The notes: generated by a model not told the origin, from the letters alone. A stretch of 64,000 nucleotides of DNA from Butyrivibrio sp. M55 (GCF_900116865.1 NZ_FPCD01000013.1:1-64000), one strand, 5' to 3'; positions 1-8,372 are shown, counted from the stretch's first letter. Made by a program: numbers and translations.

Positions 1-183
1 CATCGGCTTTGGTACAGCATAAGCCTTCTGACGAAGTCGCTTGATCGCACTGTATAAAGAATACTTTTTGATGCCGTTACATAAGCACCACTGTTCATCA
101 CTAAGACCGCTCTGGCGGCATTGAGTGACGAGTTTGTACCACTCATCAAGTGTTCTACGTTGTTCTTTGCTTGAATCTGACAT
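1..183 (-). CDS. IS66-family accessory protein (TnpA-like), partial, runs off the left edge
   Basis: The minus-strand frame opens with ATG at 183 and reads 61 codons without a stop to base 1, so the 3' part is outside the window. A clear GGAGG ribosome site sits 7 bases before the ATG. The peptide has the pattern of the small IS66 accessory protein: a basic start, W-Y-K-L-V, then S-G-L-S-D-E-Q-W-C and a helix-turn-helix-like segment with R-L-R-Q-K. IS66 elements carry this gene first, ahead of tnpB and the transposase tnpC. The element therefore points leftward, out of the window. Whether it is intact cannot be seen. The family call rests on pattern recognition of the short N-terminus. Confidence 0.6.
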   Translation of the reverse strand, partial: MSDSSKEQRRTLDEWYKLVTQCRQSGLSDEQWCLCNGIKKYSLYSAIKRLRQKAYAVPKPM

Positions 184-199
184 AATAAACCTCCGGGAT

Positions 200-271
200 G
201 TGACACCAAAGTGTTGTCTATTAGTCTTATACATAGACCACTTAAGTGACACCAAAATGTAGTTTATAGTT
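200..271. repeat. Two imperfect 26-bp direct repeats upstream of the IS66-like gene
   Basis: GTGACACCAAA occurs at 200-210 and again at 246-256, and the following 15 bases are also similar (T-G-T, G-T, T-A-T in register). The copies start 46 bp apart. They lie just outside the IS66-like gene, so they may be subterminal sequences of that element or binding sites. The exact end of the element could not be fixed. Confidence 0.5.
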
Positions 272-293
272 CAGATTCATTATGAAGGATTAA

Positions 294-764
294 CAGGCGG
301 TTTTATATCCGTCGAAATATTTTGCGCTTACTTTTCAGCTTAGTGAATCACTTGAAATAGACTTTGTTCTTGAAACAGTGCGTCAACTAATGAGGAATCA
401 CTTATACTCATTGAATGCTACTACATTCATCCACAGTGACCAAGGCTGTCACTATACTAGCGTTAAGTTTAGAGATCTTATCAATGACACAATCCTCACA
501 CAATCCATGTCCAGAAGAGGAAACTGCTGGGACAATGCTCCACAAGAGAGTTTCTTTGGACATATGAAGGATGAACTTAGCCCATATATAAAAACCTGGA
601 AGACATTCGATGAAGTCCAGAACAGAATAAATGACTGGATTAACTATTACAATAACGATAGGTATCAGGTGCAACTACAAGGGATGGCACCAAATGAATA
701 CTATCATTATAAAGTAACCAATCAACTACCATCAGCATTGGCAATAAATACTGCCAAAAAATAA
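294..764 (+). pseudogene. IS3-family transposase (OrfB), C-terminal fragment
   Basis: The open frame follows an in-frame stop at 291-293 and ends at 764. It encodes the C-terminal half of an IS3/IS150-group OrfB of the rve (DDE) integrase fold: I-H-S-D-Q-G-C-H-Y-T holds the second catalytic Asp, and N-A-P-Q-E-S-F-F-G holds the Glu. The first catalytic Asp and the OrfA helix-turn-helix part are missing, so the product cannot be an active transposase. Similarity to the family fades near 300, beside the IS66-like sequence. This suggests that the IS3 element was cut by insertion or deletion at the 260-300 junction. A GTG at 378 would be the first plausible start, but there is no reason to think it is translated. 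Confidence 0.8.
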
Positions 765-770
765 TGCGTG

Positions 771-790
771 TGTCCTTGACACGGGGTTCA
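771..790 (+). repeat. Probable right terminal repeat of the IS3-family remnant
   Basis: A TGTCC...GGGGTTCA sequence follows the transposase stop by 6 bases. IS3-family elements end in CA (left end TG), which fits TTCA at 787-790. The matching left end is not present nearby, in agreement with the truncation. Confidence 0.5.
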
Positions 791-972
791 CTTTAGATAT
801 GTATCACCTGTTGGAAATTTGAATATCCTTAATATCAACAGTGTGAGGAGGTGAAGAGGGAAAGTTGAAATCAAGCAAATTGGAATGATTACATGAAAAT
901 CAGACAGCATTTTGAAACATAAGAAAATCCAAATAACAAAACAAAACGTAAGTAAAGGAAAATCAATAAACA

Positions 973-1776
973 ATGGAAGGTTTAAAAGAGCTTATATTGA
1001 AGGAAGAAAAAAGATTAAAGAGGATTAAGGAGATAGTAGATTCAAGGCTTGCAGATGTTCCTGAAGGAACACTTAGAGTGACTACATCAAAGAAAAATAT
1101 TCAATATATACAATGTGTTGAAAATGGTACGGAGCAGGGGTACAAATTGTCCTACATCAAAAAGAAAGATATGCCCCTTGCTTATCGCTTAGCACAAAAG
1201 TCATACGATCAGAAAATAAAGAGACTTGTGGACAGGCGCGTAAAGCAACTGGATAAGCTTGTAAAAGAGTATGAGGATAATGAGGTAGAGGAGATTTATG
1301 ATAAGCTTCATCACATCAGGAAGACGATGATCAATCCGGTAGAAATTCCATGGGAGAAAAGACTTGCAGAATGGAAGAGTGTTCCGTATGTTGGGAAAGA
1401 GTTTAAACCTGGTATGACTGAAATCTATACTAAGAAAGGCGAGAGAGTTCGTTCCAAATCGGAGAAAATTATGGCGGATACTTTCTATGATTTAGGAATA
1501 GAGTACAAATATGAATGCCCTTTGAAGCTAAAAGGCTATGGCGTTGTGTATCCTGATTTTACATTCTTGAGGAAAAGAGATTTCAAGGAAGTATACTGGG
1601 AACATGACGGAAAGATGGATGATGCGGATTATGCTGAGAAAGCAATACGGAAGATAAATACTTATATCGCAAATGGAATATTTCCAGGAGATAATTTGAT
1701 AGTGTCTTTTGAATCATCAGGCGTTGTGATCAATGATAAGATTATTAAACAACTAATCAGTAAATATCTATTATAA
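973..1776 (+). CDS. Predicted PD-(D/E)XK nuclease-like protein of unknown role
   Basis: A 267-residue soluble protein. Residues 1-135 are Lys/Glu-rich and largely helical (probable coiled coil). The C-terminal part looks like a restriction-endonuclease fold: R-S-K-S-E (160-164) with a helix-1 Glu, Y-P-D-F-T (193-197) giving the PD, and V-Y-W-E-H-D-G (207-213) giving the E with His in place of the usual Lys. This E-H variant is known in some PD-(D/E)XK lineages. There is no signal peptide. The gene stands alone, 180 bp after an IS3 end and 41 bp before a methyltransferase. It could be a defence or DNA-repair nuclease, or a nuclease domain used for binding only. The function is inferred from motifs and the fold assignment is moderate. 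Confidence 0.6.
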   Translation: MEGLKELILKEEKRLKRIKEIVDSRLADVPEGTLRVTTSKKNIQYIQCVENGTEQGYKLSYIKKKDMPLAYRLAQKSYDQKIKRLVDRRVKQLDKLVKEYEDNEVEEIYDKLHHIRKTMINPVEIPWEKRLAEWKSVPYVGKEFKPGMTEIYTKKGERVRSKSEKIMADTFYDLGIEYKYECPLKLKGYGVVYPDFTFLRKRDFKEVYWEHDGKMDDADYAEKAIRKINTYIANGIFPGDNLIVSFESSGVVINDKIIKQLISKYLL

Positions 1777-1817
1777 TATACTGATGAATAATAAATCGAT
1801 AAAGAGGGAGACCACCT

Positions 1818-2582
1818 ATGAAAGACTACACGGTTCAACATAAAAAAGCGTGGGAATACAATGCGTATGATTTTTGGGTAAAGACAGTAGGAACGCCTAA
1901 AGAGAGGGCGATAGAGGATAAAGAGAATCCGATAGAAATGCTTAAACAATATGCAGATTATTTTGATTCTTATGAAGGAGTGAAGGTTGCTAATATCTGC
2001 GGGTCATGCGGGAAGAAAGCAATTCCGCTGGCGTTATTGGGGGCAGAAGTTACTGTTTTTGATATTTCGGAAGAAAACAAGAGGTATGCGATTGAAGTGG
2101 CTGATGAAGCAGGTGTACATATTGATTTTGAAGTATGTGATATTATGGAAATCAATCTGCAAAAGTATACCGAATACTTTGATGTTGTGTTTATGGAAGG
2201 TGGAATACTTCACTATTTTCATGATATAAATGCTTTCATGGATGTGATGAAGGGCTTGCTTAAGCCGGGCGGGAAGATGATATGCAGTGATTTTCATCCT
2301 TTCACCAAGATTTCCGATATGTTAAGACTTGAACAGCCTACTATGAGCTACTTTTCTACTGACATCTTTGAGGCCGAGATGGCACATGCCAGATTTTACG
2401 ATGCGGAAATTCGTAAGCAGATGCCAAAATGTCACTACAGGAAGTACACAATAAGCGAGATTATTAATTCTATAATTGAGAACGGATTTACATTGAAAAG
2501 ATTTGATGAGCATCCTTCTTGGGATGATGGAAGACTTCCGGGAGAATTTACAGCAATTGCAAAAAAAGAATATCTAAAATGA
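1818..2582 (+). CDS. Class I SAM-dependent methyltransferase
   Basis: A 254-residue protein with the Rossmann-like methyltransferase core. Motif I is degenerate, at V-A-N-I-C-G-S-C-G-K-K (57-67). The acidic residue ending strand 2 is F-D-I-S (81-84), and L-K-P-G-G-K (148-153) is the usual post-motif segment. Such proteins move a methyl group from S-adenosylmethionine to a small molecule or protein. No DNA-methylase catalytic motif (N/DPPY or PCQ) is seen, so it is unlikely to be the modification partner of the nuclease-like gene before it. Two Cys in the SAM loop (61 and 64) are unusual. GGGAG lies 9 bases before the ATG. The substrate is unknown. Confidence 0.8.
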   Translation: MKDYTVQHKKAWEYNAYDFWVKTVGTPKERAIEDKENPIEMLKQYADYFDSYEGVKVANICGSCGKKAIPLALLGAEVTVFDISEENKRYAIEVADEAGVHIDFEVCDIMEINLQKYTEYFDVVFMEGGILHYFHDINAFMDVMKGLLKPGGKMICSDFHPFTKISDMLRLEQPTMSYFSTDIFEAEMAHARFYDAEIRKQMPKCHYRKYTISEIINSIIENGFTLKRFDEHPSWDDGRLPGEFTAIAKKEYLK

Positions 2583-2747
2583 AAAAGGATAAGAGAATGT
2601 ATTTTTATTTATGTTATAGATATAAAAAGAAACGAGCAACCCGCTTGAGCACCTAGGTGCTGTACACGACACAAAACCCATTCCTTGATTCTTAAGGTAC
2701 AAAGAATTTTGGGGTTAGTCAAGGTTTTTTTGAAAGAATTAGTCACA

Positions 2748-2776
2748 TTGCAATTTCGTCAGATAAATTATATAAT
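2748..2776 (+). promoter_or_regulatory. Promoter of the AbiE-like toxin-antitoxin operon
   Basis: TTGCAA (2748-2753) and TATAAT (2771-2776) are separated by exactly 17 bp, close to the ideal sigma-A promoter. The spacer and -10 lie inside the 36-bp palindrome described next, so a protein bound there would block RNA polymerase. Confidence 0.75.
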
Positions 2777-2789
2777 TTATCTGACGAAA
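2754..2789. promoter_or_regulatory. 36-bp perfect palindrome, probable antitoxin operator
   Basis: From 2754 to 2789 each half (TTTCGTCAGATAAATTAT) is the exact reverse complement of the other. It covers the promoter spacer and -10 and ends 9 bases before the antitoxin ATG. AbiEi-type antitoxins are known to repress their own operon by binding inverted repeats. The site is read as that operator. It could also form a hairpin in the 5' leader. Confidence 0.75.
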
Positions 2790-2798
2790 GGGGCCGAG

Positions 2799-3404
2799 AT
2801 GAGAGAAAAATACCAGAATGAAATCGAAAAAAGAATAGAAGATGCTGATTCAGGGTATGCTTTTTCTGCGATAGATTTTGCTGATATAGCAGGAACTGAT
2901 CCTACTAATAAGGCTTTGGCTAGGCTTGGCGAAGCTGGAACGATACGAAGAGTCATAAAAGGAATATATGACAAGCCATTGTACAGTAAGCTATTGGCAG
3001 AGTATAGTTCGCCAAATATTGAAAAGGTGGCTCAGGCGCTTGCCAGAAAGTATAATTGGACAATTGCTCCTTCAGGAGAAACAGCTCTTAATTTTCTGCA
3101 TTTATCAACACAAGTTCCTAATACATGGAGCTATATAAGTGATGGACCTTATCGTAAATATGATATTGGTTCGTATCAGGTTGAGTTCAAGCATTGTGCT
3201 AATAAAGAAATTTCTGGGAAAAGTTTCATTACGATTTCTATCATTCAGGCAATAAAGTATATAGGTAAAGATAAAATACAGCAGGAAGATAAAGAAAGAT
3301 TATCAAAGGCGCTGTCAAGTTCAGATAAGGAGATTATTTTAAAAGAGGCAATAACAACGACTGCGTGGATATATAAAGTAATAAAGGAGATATGTAGTAA
3401 GTGA
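2799..3404 (+). CDS. Type IV toxin-antitoxin system antitoxin, AbiEi-like (DUF6088 type)
   Basis: A 201-residue protein. The start chosen is ATG 2799, behind the promoter; an in-frame extension upstream to 2685 would run through the palindrome. The N-terminus (about 15-65) resembles a winged helix: F-S-A-I-D-F-A-D-I-A, then A-L-A-R-L-G-E-A-G-T-I-R-R-V, followed by K-G-I-Y-D-K-P, as in AbiEi/DUF6088 antitoxins. The C-terminal half would be the antitoxic domain, including S-G-E-T-A-L-N (105-111 region). The toxin gene overlaps its end by 4 bases (GTGA), indicating translational coupling. In AbiE systems the antitoxin does not bind the toxin but counters its effect and represses the operon. Confidence 0.75.
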   Translation: MREKYQNEIEKRIEDADSGYAFSAIDFADIAGTDPTNKALARLGEAGTIRRVIKGIYDKPLYSKLLAEYSSPNIEKVAQALARKYNWTIAPSGETALNFLHLSTQVPNTWSYISDGPYRKYDIGSYQVEFKHCANKEISGKSFITISIIQAIKYIGKDKIQQEDKERLSKALSSSDKEIILKEAITTTAWIYKVIKEICSK

Positions 3405-4399
3405 AGAAAATAGCATTACTTGGTAAAGAAGACAGGGAAGTCCTTTTTTCTCGTACAGCAGAGAAAATGAAAATGCATCCATCCATTGTGGAGAAAGATT
3501 TTTGGGTTTGCTTTATGCTAGATCATCTTTTTTGTGATTGTATGTACAAAGATGCATTTGTATTTAAGGGAGGGACGAGCCTTTCAAAGTCTTACCATGT
3601 GATAGAGCGTTTTTCTGAAGATATAGACCTGATCTTGGATTGGAGAAAGCTTACTAATGACACTGATCCTTGGGATGAAAGATCCAAGACCAAACAGGAC
3701 CGGTATAATAAGGAAATAAATTCACAAGCGGCAGTGTTTTACAGAGAAAAATTGGTTCCGGCTTTGAATAAGGAATTGACTTTTAAGCTAGGTGAGGGTG
3801 ATTGGGTTGAAGTTGATGCCAATGATCCTATGGTTGTGAATTTTAAGTATCCGAGAGATTTTTCTATGGAATATTTAGTTCCGGTGGTTAGGTTGGAGAT
3901 AGGCCCTTTGGCTGAATGGATGCCATCTCACGTGACTGTGGTTGAGCCTTTTGTGGCCATAGAGTATCCAAATGCCTTTGAGCAGAGAACAACAGATATT
4001 CTGACTATAGATATTGAGAGGACTTTCTGGGAGAAACTTACCATACTCCATAAGATGGCATACTTCCCACATGGAAAGATTCTACCCAGAAGATATGCAA
4101 GGCATCTTTATGATGTTTATTGCATGGCAAATAGCTGGGTTAAGGAATCTGCTTTTGCTCGAAAAGAATTGTTACAGAAGGATGTTGTGTTCAAGCAAAA
4201 GTTCTATTATGCGAAGAGTGCACATTATGAAACTGCTACACTCAAAGAAATAAAGCTGATTCCTGCAGATTATATTATGGATGAAGTAAGAAATGATTAT
4301 GCGGCCATGAAGAACATGATTTATGGAAACTATACCGATTTTGATAGTATCTTGAACTACCTAAATGACTTAGAAGTTGAGATACATGATCTCGCTTAA
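3401..4399 (+). CDS. AbiEii/AbiGii-type nucleotidyltransferase toxin
   Basis: A 332-residue protein starting with GTG inside the antitoxin stop (GTGA overlap), with AAGGAGA about 10 bases upstream. F-K-G-G-T-S-L-S-K-S-Y (54-64) and S-E-D-I-D-L (71-76) are the nucleotidyltransferase signature (GS...D-x-D) of the AbiEii/DUF1814 family. The following E-K-D-F-W-V style N-terminus is also typical. Members add nucleotides to tRNA or otherwise use NTPs, causing growth arrest that can stop phage. The gene is full length with no visible break. The start codon GTG and dependence on coupling may keep toxin level low. Confidence 0.85.
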   Translation: MKKIALLGKEDREVLFSRTAEKMKMHPSIVEKDFWVCFMLDHLFCDCMYKDAFVFKGGTSLSKSYHVIERFSEDIDLILDWRKLTNDTDPWDERSKTKQDRYNKEINSQAAVFYREKLVPALNKELTFKLGEGDWVEVDANDPMVVNFKYPRDFSMEYLVPVVRLEIGPLAEWMPSHVTVVEPFVAIEYPNAFEQRTTDILTIDIERTFWEKLTILHKMAYFPHGKILPRRYARHLYDVYCMANSWVKESAFARKELLQKDVVFKQKFYYAKSAHYETATLKEIKLIPADYIMDEVRNDYAAMKNMIYGNYTDFDSILNYLNDLEVEIHDLA

Positions 4400-4617
4400 A
4401 GAGGCGATTCTTTCCAAAATGGAAAAATCGTATAAAAGGGAGGAAGGTGGCAATGTACAATATGTGTTGAAAATGAGTATGTAATGCCTGGAATTTATTG
4501 TAAAAATGTACTCAAAATCAACTTGATGTCATAAAAATCATGTGTATACGATGTCATTGTGAAATGCAGATAAAAAGAATTAGTTACCTTGTATCCTAAA
4601 AACAACGGAGGACCAAA

Positions 4618-5649
4618 ATGATAAAACCAAACAGATTAACCCCCGGTGATAAGGTTGCGATAGTGAGCTTATCATGGGGTGGATTAGGAGATAAAGAGCT
4701 GATACATAAATATTATATTGCAAAAGAGCGTCTGGAGAAGATCTTTGGTCTGGAAGTGGTTGCTATGCCGCATGCTCTCAAAGGAAGTGACTTTGTATAT
4801 AATAACCCTGAGTTGAGGGCAAAAGATCTGATGGATGCTTTTAAAGATCCTACAATCAAGGGAATTATCAGCGCAATAGGCGGAGACGATTCGGTACGAA
4901 TCCTGCCTTATATTGATTATGATGTTATTCGTAACAATCCCAAGATTTTTATGGGGTATTCAGATACAACGGTTACTCATTTTATTATGAACAAATCAGG
5001 TGTTGTATCATATTACGGTCCTTGCATTATGAAAGAGTTTGCAGAATATGGTCAGATGTTTGATTATACCGAAGAGGCTGTAAAAAACATTCTTTTCTCC
5101 GATGCAGAAGGATATGAAGTTCCATCTTGCGATTATTGGTCTAATGACCATATCGAGTGGGCTGAAGAGAATATCAATGCCCGGTACAAGACTATTCCTG
5201 AAACGCATCATTATGAGGTGTTATCCGGAACGGGTAAGGTTTCGGGGCAGCTACTCGGAGGTTGCCTGGATGTATTTCCTATGATTGTCGGAACAGATAT
5301 TTGGCCAAAAGTCGATGAGTGGAAGGGAAAAATATTGCTTCTTGAAACCAGCGAGGAAAAGCCAAATCCGGATTATGTGACATATTATTTACGGAACCTT
5401 GGCACGCAGGGAATATTGAATGCAATCAACGGAATAATCGTCGGAAAACCTCAAGATGAAGAATTCTATGAAGAATATAAGGCGGTTTATTTGTCTGTTT
5501 TAAAAGAATTCAATTGTGAGAACTTACCGATCATATACAACGTTAATATCGGACATGCTGTTCCTATCGGAATTCTTCCGCTCGGGATAGAATATGAGAT
5601 GGATCTTGATAAAAAAATAATACGATTTTCTGAATCGGCAGTTATTTAA
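4618..5649 (+). CDS. S66-family serine carboxypeptidase (MccF/LD-carboxypeptidase-like)
   Basis: A 343-residue cytoplasmic protein with the S66 catalytic set: the nucleophile elbow G-Y-S-D-T-T (Ser115), Glu243 in L-L-E-T-S-E-E, and His313 in N-I-G-H-A-V-P. G-G-D-D-S (88-92) matches the G-G-N-D loop. S66 enzymes either trim the tetrapeptide of murein (LdcA) or cleave amide bonds of microcin C-like peptide-nucleotides (MccF). The length of about 340 and the extended middle section favour the MccF-like branch, often a self-resistance or scavenging enzyme. Ribosome site: ACGGAGGACC before the ATG. It is followed by a MATE exporter on the same strand, which may give a second resistance function. 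Specificity is inferred. Confidence 0.8.
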   Translation: MIKPNRLTPGDKVAIVSLSWGGLGDKELIHKYYIAKERLEKIFGLEVVAMPHALKGSDFVYNNPELRAKDLMDAFKDPTIKGIISAIGGDDSVRILPYIDYDVIRNNPKIFMGYSDTTVTHFIMNKSGVVSYYGPCIMKEFAEYGQMFDYTEEAVKNILFSDAEGYEVPSCDYWSNDHIEWAEENINARYKTIPETHHYEVLSGTGKVSGQLLGGCLDVFPMIVGTDIWPKVDEWKGKILLLETSEEKPNPDYVTYYLRNLGTQGILNAINGIIVGKPQDEEFYEEYKAVYLSVLKEFNCENLPIIYNVNIGHAVPIGILPLGIEYEMDLDKKIIRFSESAVI

Positions 5650-5728
5650 ATATACTTCGCAAAAAAGATATAACCATAGAAACATTTGCAGATACAGTAT
5701 AAGAGTAGATCGATAGAAAGTGAGACCA

Positions 5729-7123
5729 ATGACAAAAGACACAGACTTAACAACGGGGAGTCCTTTTAAGCTAATTTTTTCGTTCGCTGCTTCAATGATG
5801 ATCGGAAATATTTTTCAGCAGTTATATTCGGTTGTTGACAGCATTATTATCGGGAAAAAGATTGGACCTATAGGGCTTGCGGCGATAGGCGGGACGGACT
5901 GGCTGATATTCTTGGTAAATGGATTTCTGATCGGACTTATTCAGGGCTTTTCGGTACTTTTGGGAAATAAGTACGGTGAGAAAAATGAGAAGGCTTTTAA
6001 GCATTACTACAAAAAGGCGCGGCTAATATGTATTGTAATATCTACTATTCTTGTATTGATTCTGACCGCAGGTTCCGGATTATTGCTTGGAATTATAGGA
6101 ACAAAGGCTGAAGCATTCGAGTATGCAAAAACATATGTAGATATAATCTTTTTGGGAATTCCGTTTCTTGTTTTCTATCAGCTTTTTGCCGCAACACTGA
6201 GAAGCCGAGGAAATAGCCATATTCCTCTGGTTGCAATGACAGTATCATCAATTTGCAATATTGTATTTGATTATCTTTTTATATGTGTGATACACCTTGG
6301 AATTGCGGGAGCGGCGCTTGGAACGATTCTGTCTGAATGCGTCGTTATGTTAATCTGCGGCTATTATATGTATAAAAACCGAAACGCCAATTTTAATGAA
6401 TCCGGCGATGATAAGATAAATGCGCAAAGAGAAGATAGTGCATCTAAAGAAGACATAATAGAAGACATAATAGAAGACGGCACATATAAGAAACTGCTCA
6501 CAGTCGGACTTCCCATGGCTTTGCAGAGCGTTATTACCGCAATCGGCGGGCTTATTGTCATAAGTAATGTCAACAGATATGATATTGATTTTTTGACAGG
6601 ATATACGATTGCGGGGAAAATATATGCATTGCTTGAAATCGCGGCATCGTCTTATGGAATGGCTGTTGTTGCGTATGTTTCACAGAACTTTGGGGCAAAA
6701 GAGTATGTCAGGATCAGGCAGGGAGTAAGAGTAAGTCTGTTACTAGGTATTGCTACAGCTTTGGTGTGCTCATTCATTATGATATTTTGGGGTGAAAAGA
6801 GTATGCATCTGTTTGTTGATGCGGAAAATATCTCAGGCAGAGTTTTTGAATATGGAAAAGAGTATCTGTTTATTCTGGGGCTCTTTTATCCGCTTCTGTA
6901 TATGCTGTACATTGAGAGAGCATCTCTTCAGGGAATCGGAAATACACTGGTTCCGATGATATCGAGCGCGGGTCAGCTTATTATGAGAGTTTTCTGTGCG
7001 GTAGTTGTGACAAGAATGATAGGATGCAGCGGCATTTATTTCGGAGAAATCGGAGCATGGGTACTGGCAGATATTATACTTGCAGTCACATATATCCGTG
7101 AAATTCGGCGCATGAATGCTTAG
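5729..7123 (+). CDS. MATE-family multidrug efflux protein
   Basis: A 464-residue integral membrane protein with about 12 hydrophobic segments in two halves (about 15-220 and 255-455), joined by a charged cytoplasmic loop (residues about 220-250) containing a tandem D-I-I-E repeat. N-terminal S-P-F-K-L-I-F-S-F-A and G-N-I-F-Q-Q-L-Y-S-V-V-D are hallmark MATE/NorM sequences. Such proteins export cationic drugs in exchange for Na+ or H+. ATG 5729 was chosen over a GTG at 5720 because AAGTGAG lies just before it. It lies 79 bp after the S66 peptidase and probably shares its transcript. Substrate unknown. Confidence 0.9.
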   Translation: MTKDTDLTTGSPFKLIFSFAASMMIGNIFQQLYSVVDSIIIGKKIGPIGLAAIGGTDWLIFLVNGFLIGLIQGFSVLLGNKYGEKNEKAFKHYYKKARLICIVISTILVLILTAGSGLLLGIIGTKAEAFEYAKTYVDIIFLGIPFLVFYQLFAATLRSRGNSHIPLVAMTVSSICNIVFDYLFICVIHLGIAGAALGTILSECVVMLICGYYMYKNRNANFNESGDDKINAQREDSASKEDIIEDIIEDGTYKKLLTVGLPMALQSVITAIGGLIVISNVNRYDIDFLTGYTIAGKIYALLEIAASSYGMAVVAYVSQNFGAKEYVRIRQGVRVSLLLGIATALVCSFIMIFWGEKSMHLFVDAENISGRVFEYGKEYLFILGLFYPLLYMLYIERASLQGIGNTLVPMISSAGQLIMRVFCAVVVTRMIGCSGIYFGEIGAWVLADIILAVTYIREIRRMNA

Positions 7124-7225
7124 ATTACCGGCATGTCTATAATCCCATAAATTGCATATGAGATAGCTTATGTATTGTGTTGGCGTCAACCGTCAATGTT
7201 TGTACATGCTGTTTGCTCAAGAAAT

Positions 7226-7266
7226 CTGTAGTTTACGCAGTCGTTGTAAACTACAGAATTTTTTTG
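7226..7266 (+). terminator. Rho-independent terminator after the MATE gene
   Basis: An 11-bp perfect stem CTGTAGTTTAC / GTAAACTACAG with a 9-base loop, followed by a T-run. Confidence 0.85.
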
Positions 7267-7341
7267 TGTAAAATAAATCTTGTACCAAATGTTGAATATA
7301 TTGAAAAAACGGTTATATATTACATTTTGAGGGAGGCTTGA

Positions 7342-7824
7342 ATGTTGGAAGAAGAGGGTACGAGTAAGACCGGCAAAGCAATAATGGTGATAGCAATTTT
7401 TGGTGTGGCAATATGTTATTTATTCTTTTCGGTTGCTGTAAGGAGGGTATGGGATTCACAGTATAAGAACGGGATATATCATCAACCTTTTTGCGGAGAC
7501 ATTGATGAATCGGGATTGACACTGCTTGGAGAAATTGATGGATGCGATGTCTACAAATACAACATGGATGATCTGTCATATGTAACATATATGGGAGACC
7601 GCAAGCCAATGGAGCAGGTCCTTGAGGATTTTAAGGAAAACAAGAAGGAAGATATTTTTCCGATTGACGGAGAAACAGAGGTGGAGATAATTGACGGTCA
7701 TCCTGTCAGGGTCAACAGATATGATACTTTGGTTACCCTTGATCTTGGCGGAGCGTTGATATTCACGCATTATTCGCAAGATATAGAAAAAGCTTACAGA
7801 GAGCTTGATAAGAAGTATGATTGA
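7342..7824 (+). CDS. Small membrane-anchored protein of unknown function
   Basis: A 160-residue protein: a short cytoplasmic N-terminus, one transmembrane segment (about 13-31, A-I-M-V-I-A-I-F-G-V-A) and an extracytoplasmic domain of about 125 residues rich in Asp/Glu and Gly. No family was recognised. The outer part has V-E-I-I-D-G-H-P-V-R-V, a small beta-rich look. GAGGGAGGC lies before the ATG. It is a single-gene unit between two terminators, convergent with the DtxR-type gene. Confidence 0.7.
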   Translation: MLEEEGTSKTGKAIMVIAIFGVAICYLFFSVAVRRVWDSQYKNGIYHQPFCGDIDESGLTLLGEIDGCDVYKYNMDDLSYVTYMGDRKPMEQVLEDFKENKKEDIFPIDGETEVEIIDGHPVRVNRYDTLVTLDLGGALIFTHYSQDIEKAYRELDKKYD

Positions 7825-7846
7825 TCCGGAAATATAAACAAAAATA

Positions 7847-7891
7847 CCGCCGAATCTCTTTTTAAACAAATGAGATTCGGCGGTTTATTTT
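7847..7891. terminator. Bidirectional terminator between convergent genes
   Basis: A 12-bp perfect stem CCGCCGAATCTC / GAGATTCGGCGG with a 13-base loop. T-rich on the plus side and A-rich (T-rich on the minus strand) on the other, so it can end both the 7342 gene and the DtxR-type gene. Confidence 0.85.
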
Positions 7892-7905
7892 CTTTAATCA
7901 GTGTT

Positions 7906-8271
7906 TTAGTGTTTTGCCATATGGGTCTTTATTGCTTCGAAGGACTCGTCGCTGATGTAGTGCTCAATACGGCACGCATCTTCTGCGGCGATCTTTTCAT
8001 CTACTCCCAGATCGACAAAAAGCTTTGTAAGGACCGTGTGTCTTTCGTAGATACGCTTGGCAAGTATAGTTCCTGCTTCAGTAAGTTTTACAAAACCATA
8101 CTCGTCTATTTTGACAAGTCCTTCGTCTTTTAACAGGTGCATGGCACGGCTGACAGATGGTCTTGAATAGCCTAATTCCTCACCTATATCGACTGATCTA
8201 ACGTTTGTGTGGCTTTTTGAAAGCACATAAATTGTTTCGAGATACATCTCGCCTGATTCCTGTAACGCCAT
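7906..8271 (-). CDS. DtxR-family metal-dependent repressor, iron-type metal site
   Basis: A 121-residue regulator with the N-terminal winged helix (about 5-65; S-R-P-S-V-S-R-A-M-H recognition helix) and the metal-binding dimerisation domain. It lacks the SH3-like third domain, like MntR. The metal ligands resemble DtxR (Met10, Cys102, Glu105, His106), not MntR (Asp8, Glu99): here E-M-Y-L-E-T-I-Y supplies Met9 and D-A-C-R-I-E-H supplies Cys100, Glu103 and His104, with His78 in E-R-H. That favours Fe(II) as co-repressor. It is transcribed away from feoAB, and DtxR-box-like inverted repeats lie between them. The likely role is iron-dependent repression of feoAB and possibly of itself. Confidence 0.88.
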   Translation of the reverse strand: MALQESGEMYLETIYVLSKSHTNVRSVDIGEELGYSRPSVSRAMHLLKDEGLVKIDEYGFVKLTEAGTILAKRIYERHTVLTKLFVDLGVDEKIAAEDACRIEHYISDESFEAIKTHMAKH

Positions 8272-8372
8272 CGCTTTTTCACCTACTTTCTCTGCTTTTA
8301 AGAATACTACAAGAGATGCATAAACACAACCAAATGACAGAAAGAAAAAATCAATAATTTGATTTAAGGGTT

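Noticed and set aside
1818..2582. Methyltransferase as the modification half of a restriction system with the 973 protein
   Set aside because: It lacks the DNA-methylase catalytic motif and target-recognition region and looks like a small-molecule enzyme.
2648..2661. 14-bp palindrome AGCACCTAGGTGCT upstream of the AbiE-like operon
   Set aside because: No promoter or gene boundary fits it and the 36-bp palindrome explains the regulation better; left as chance or a minor site.
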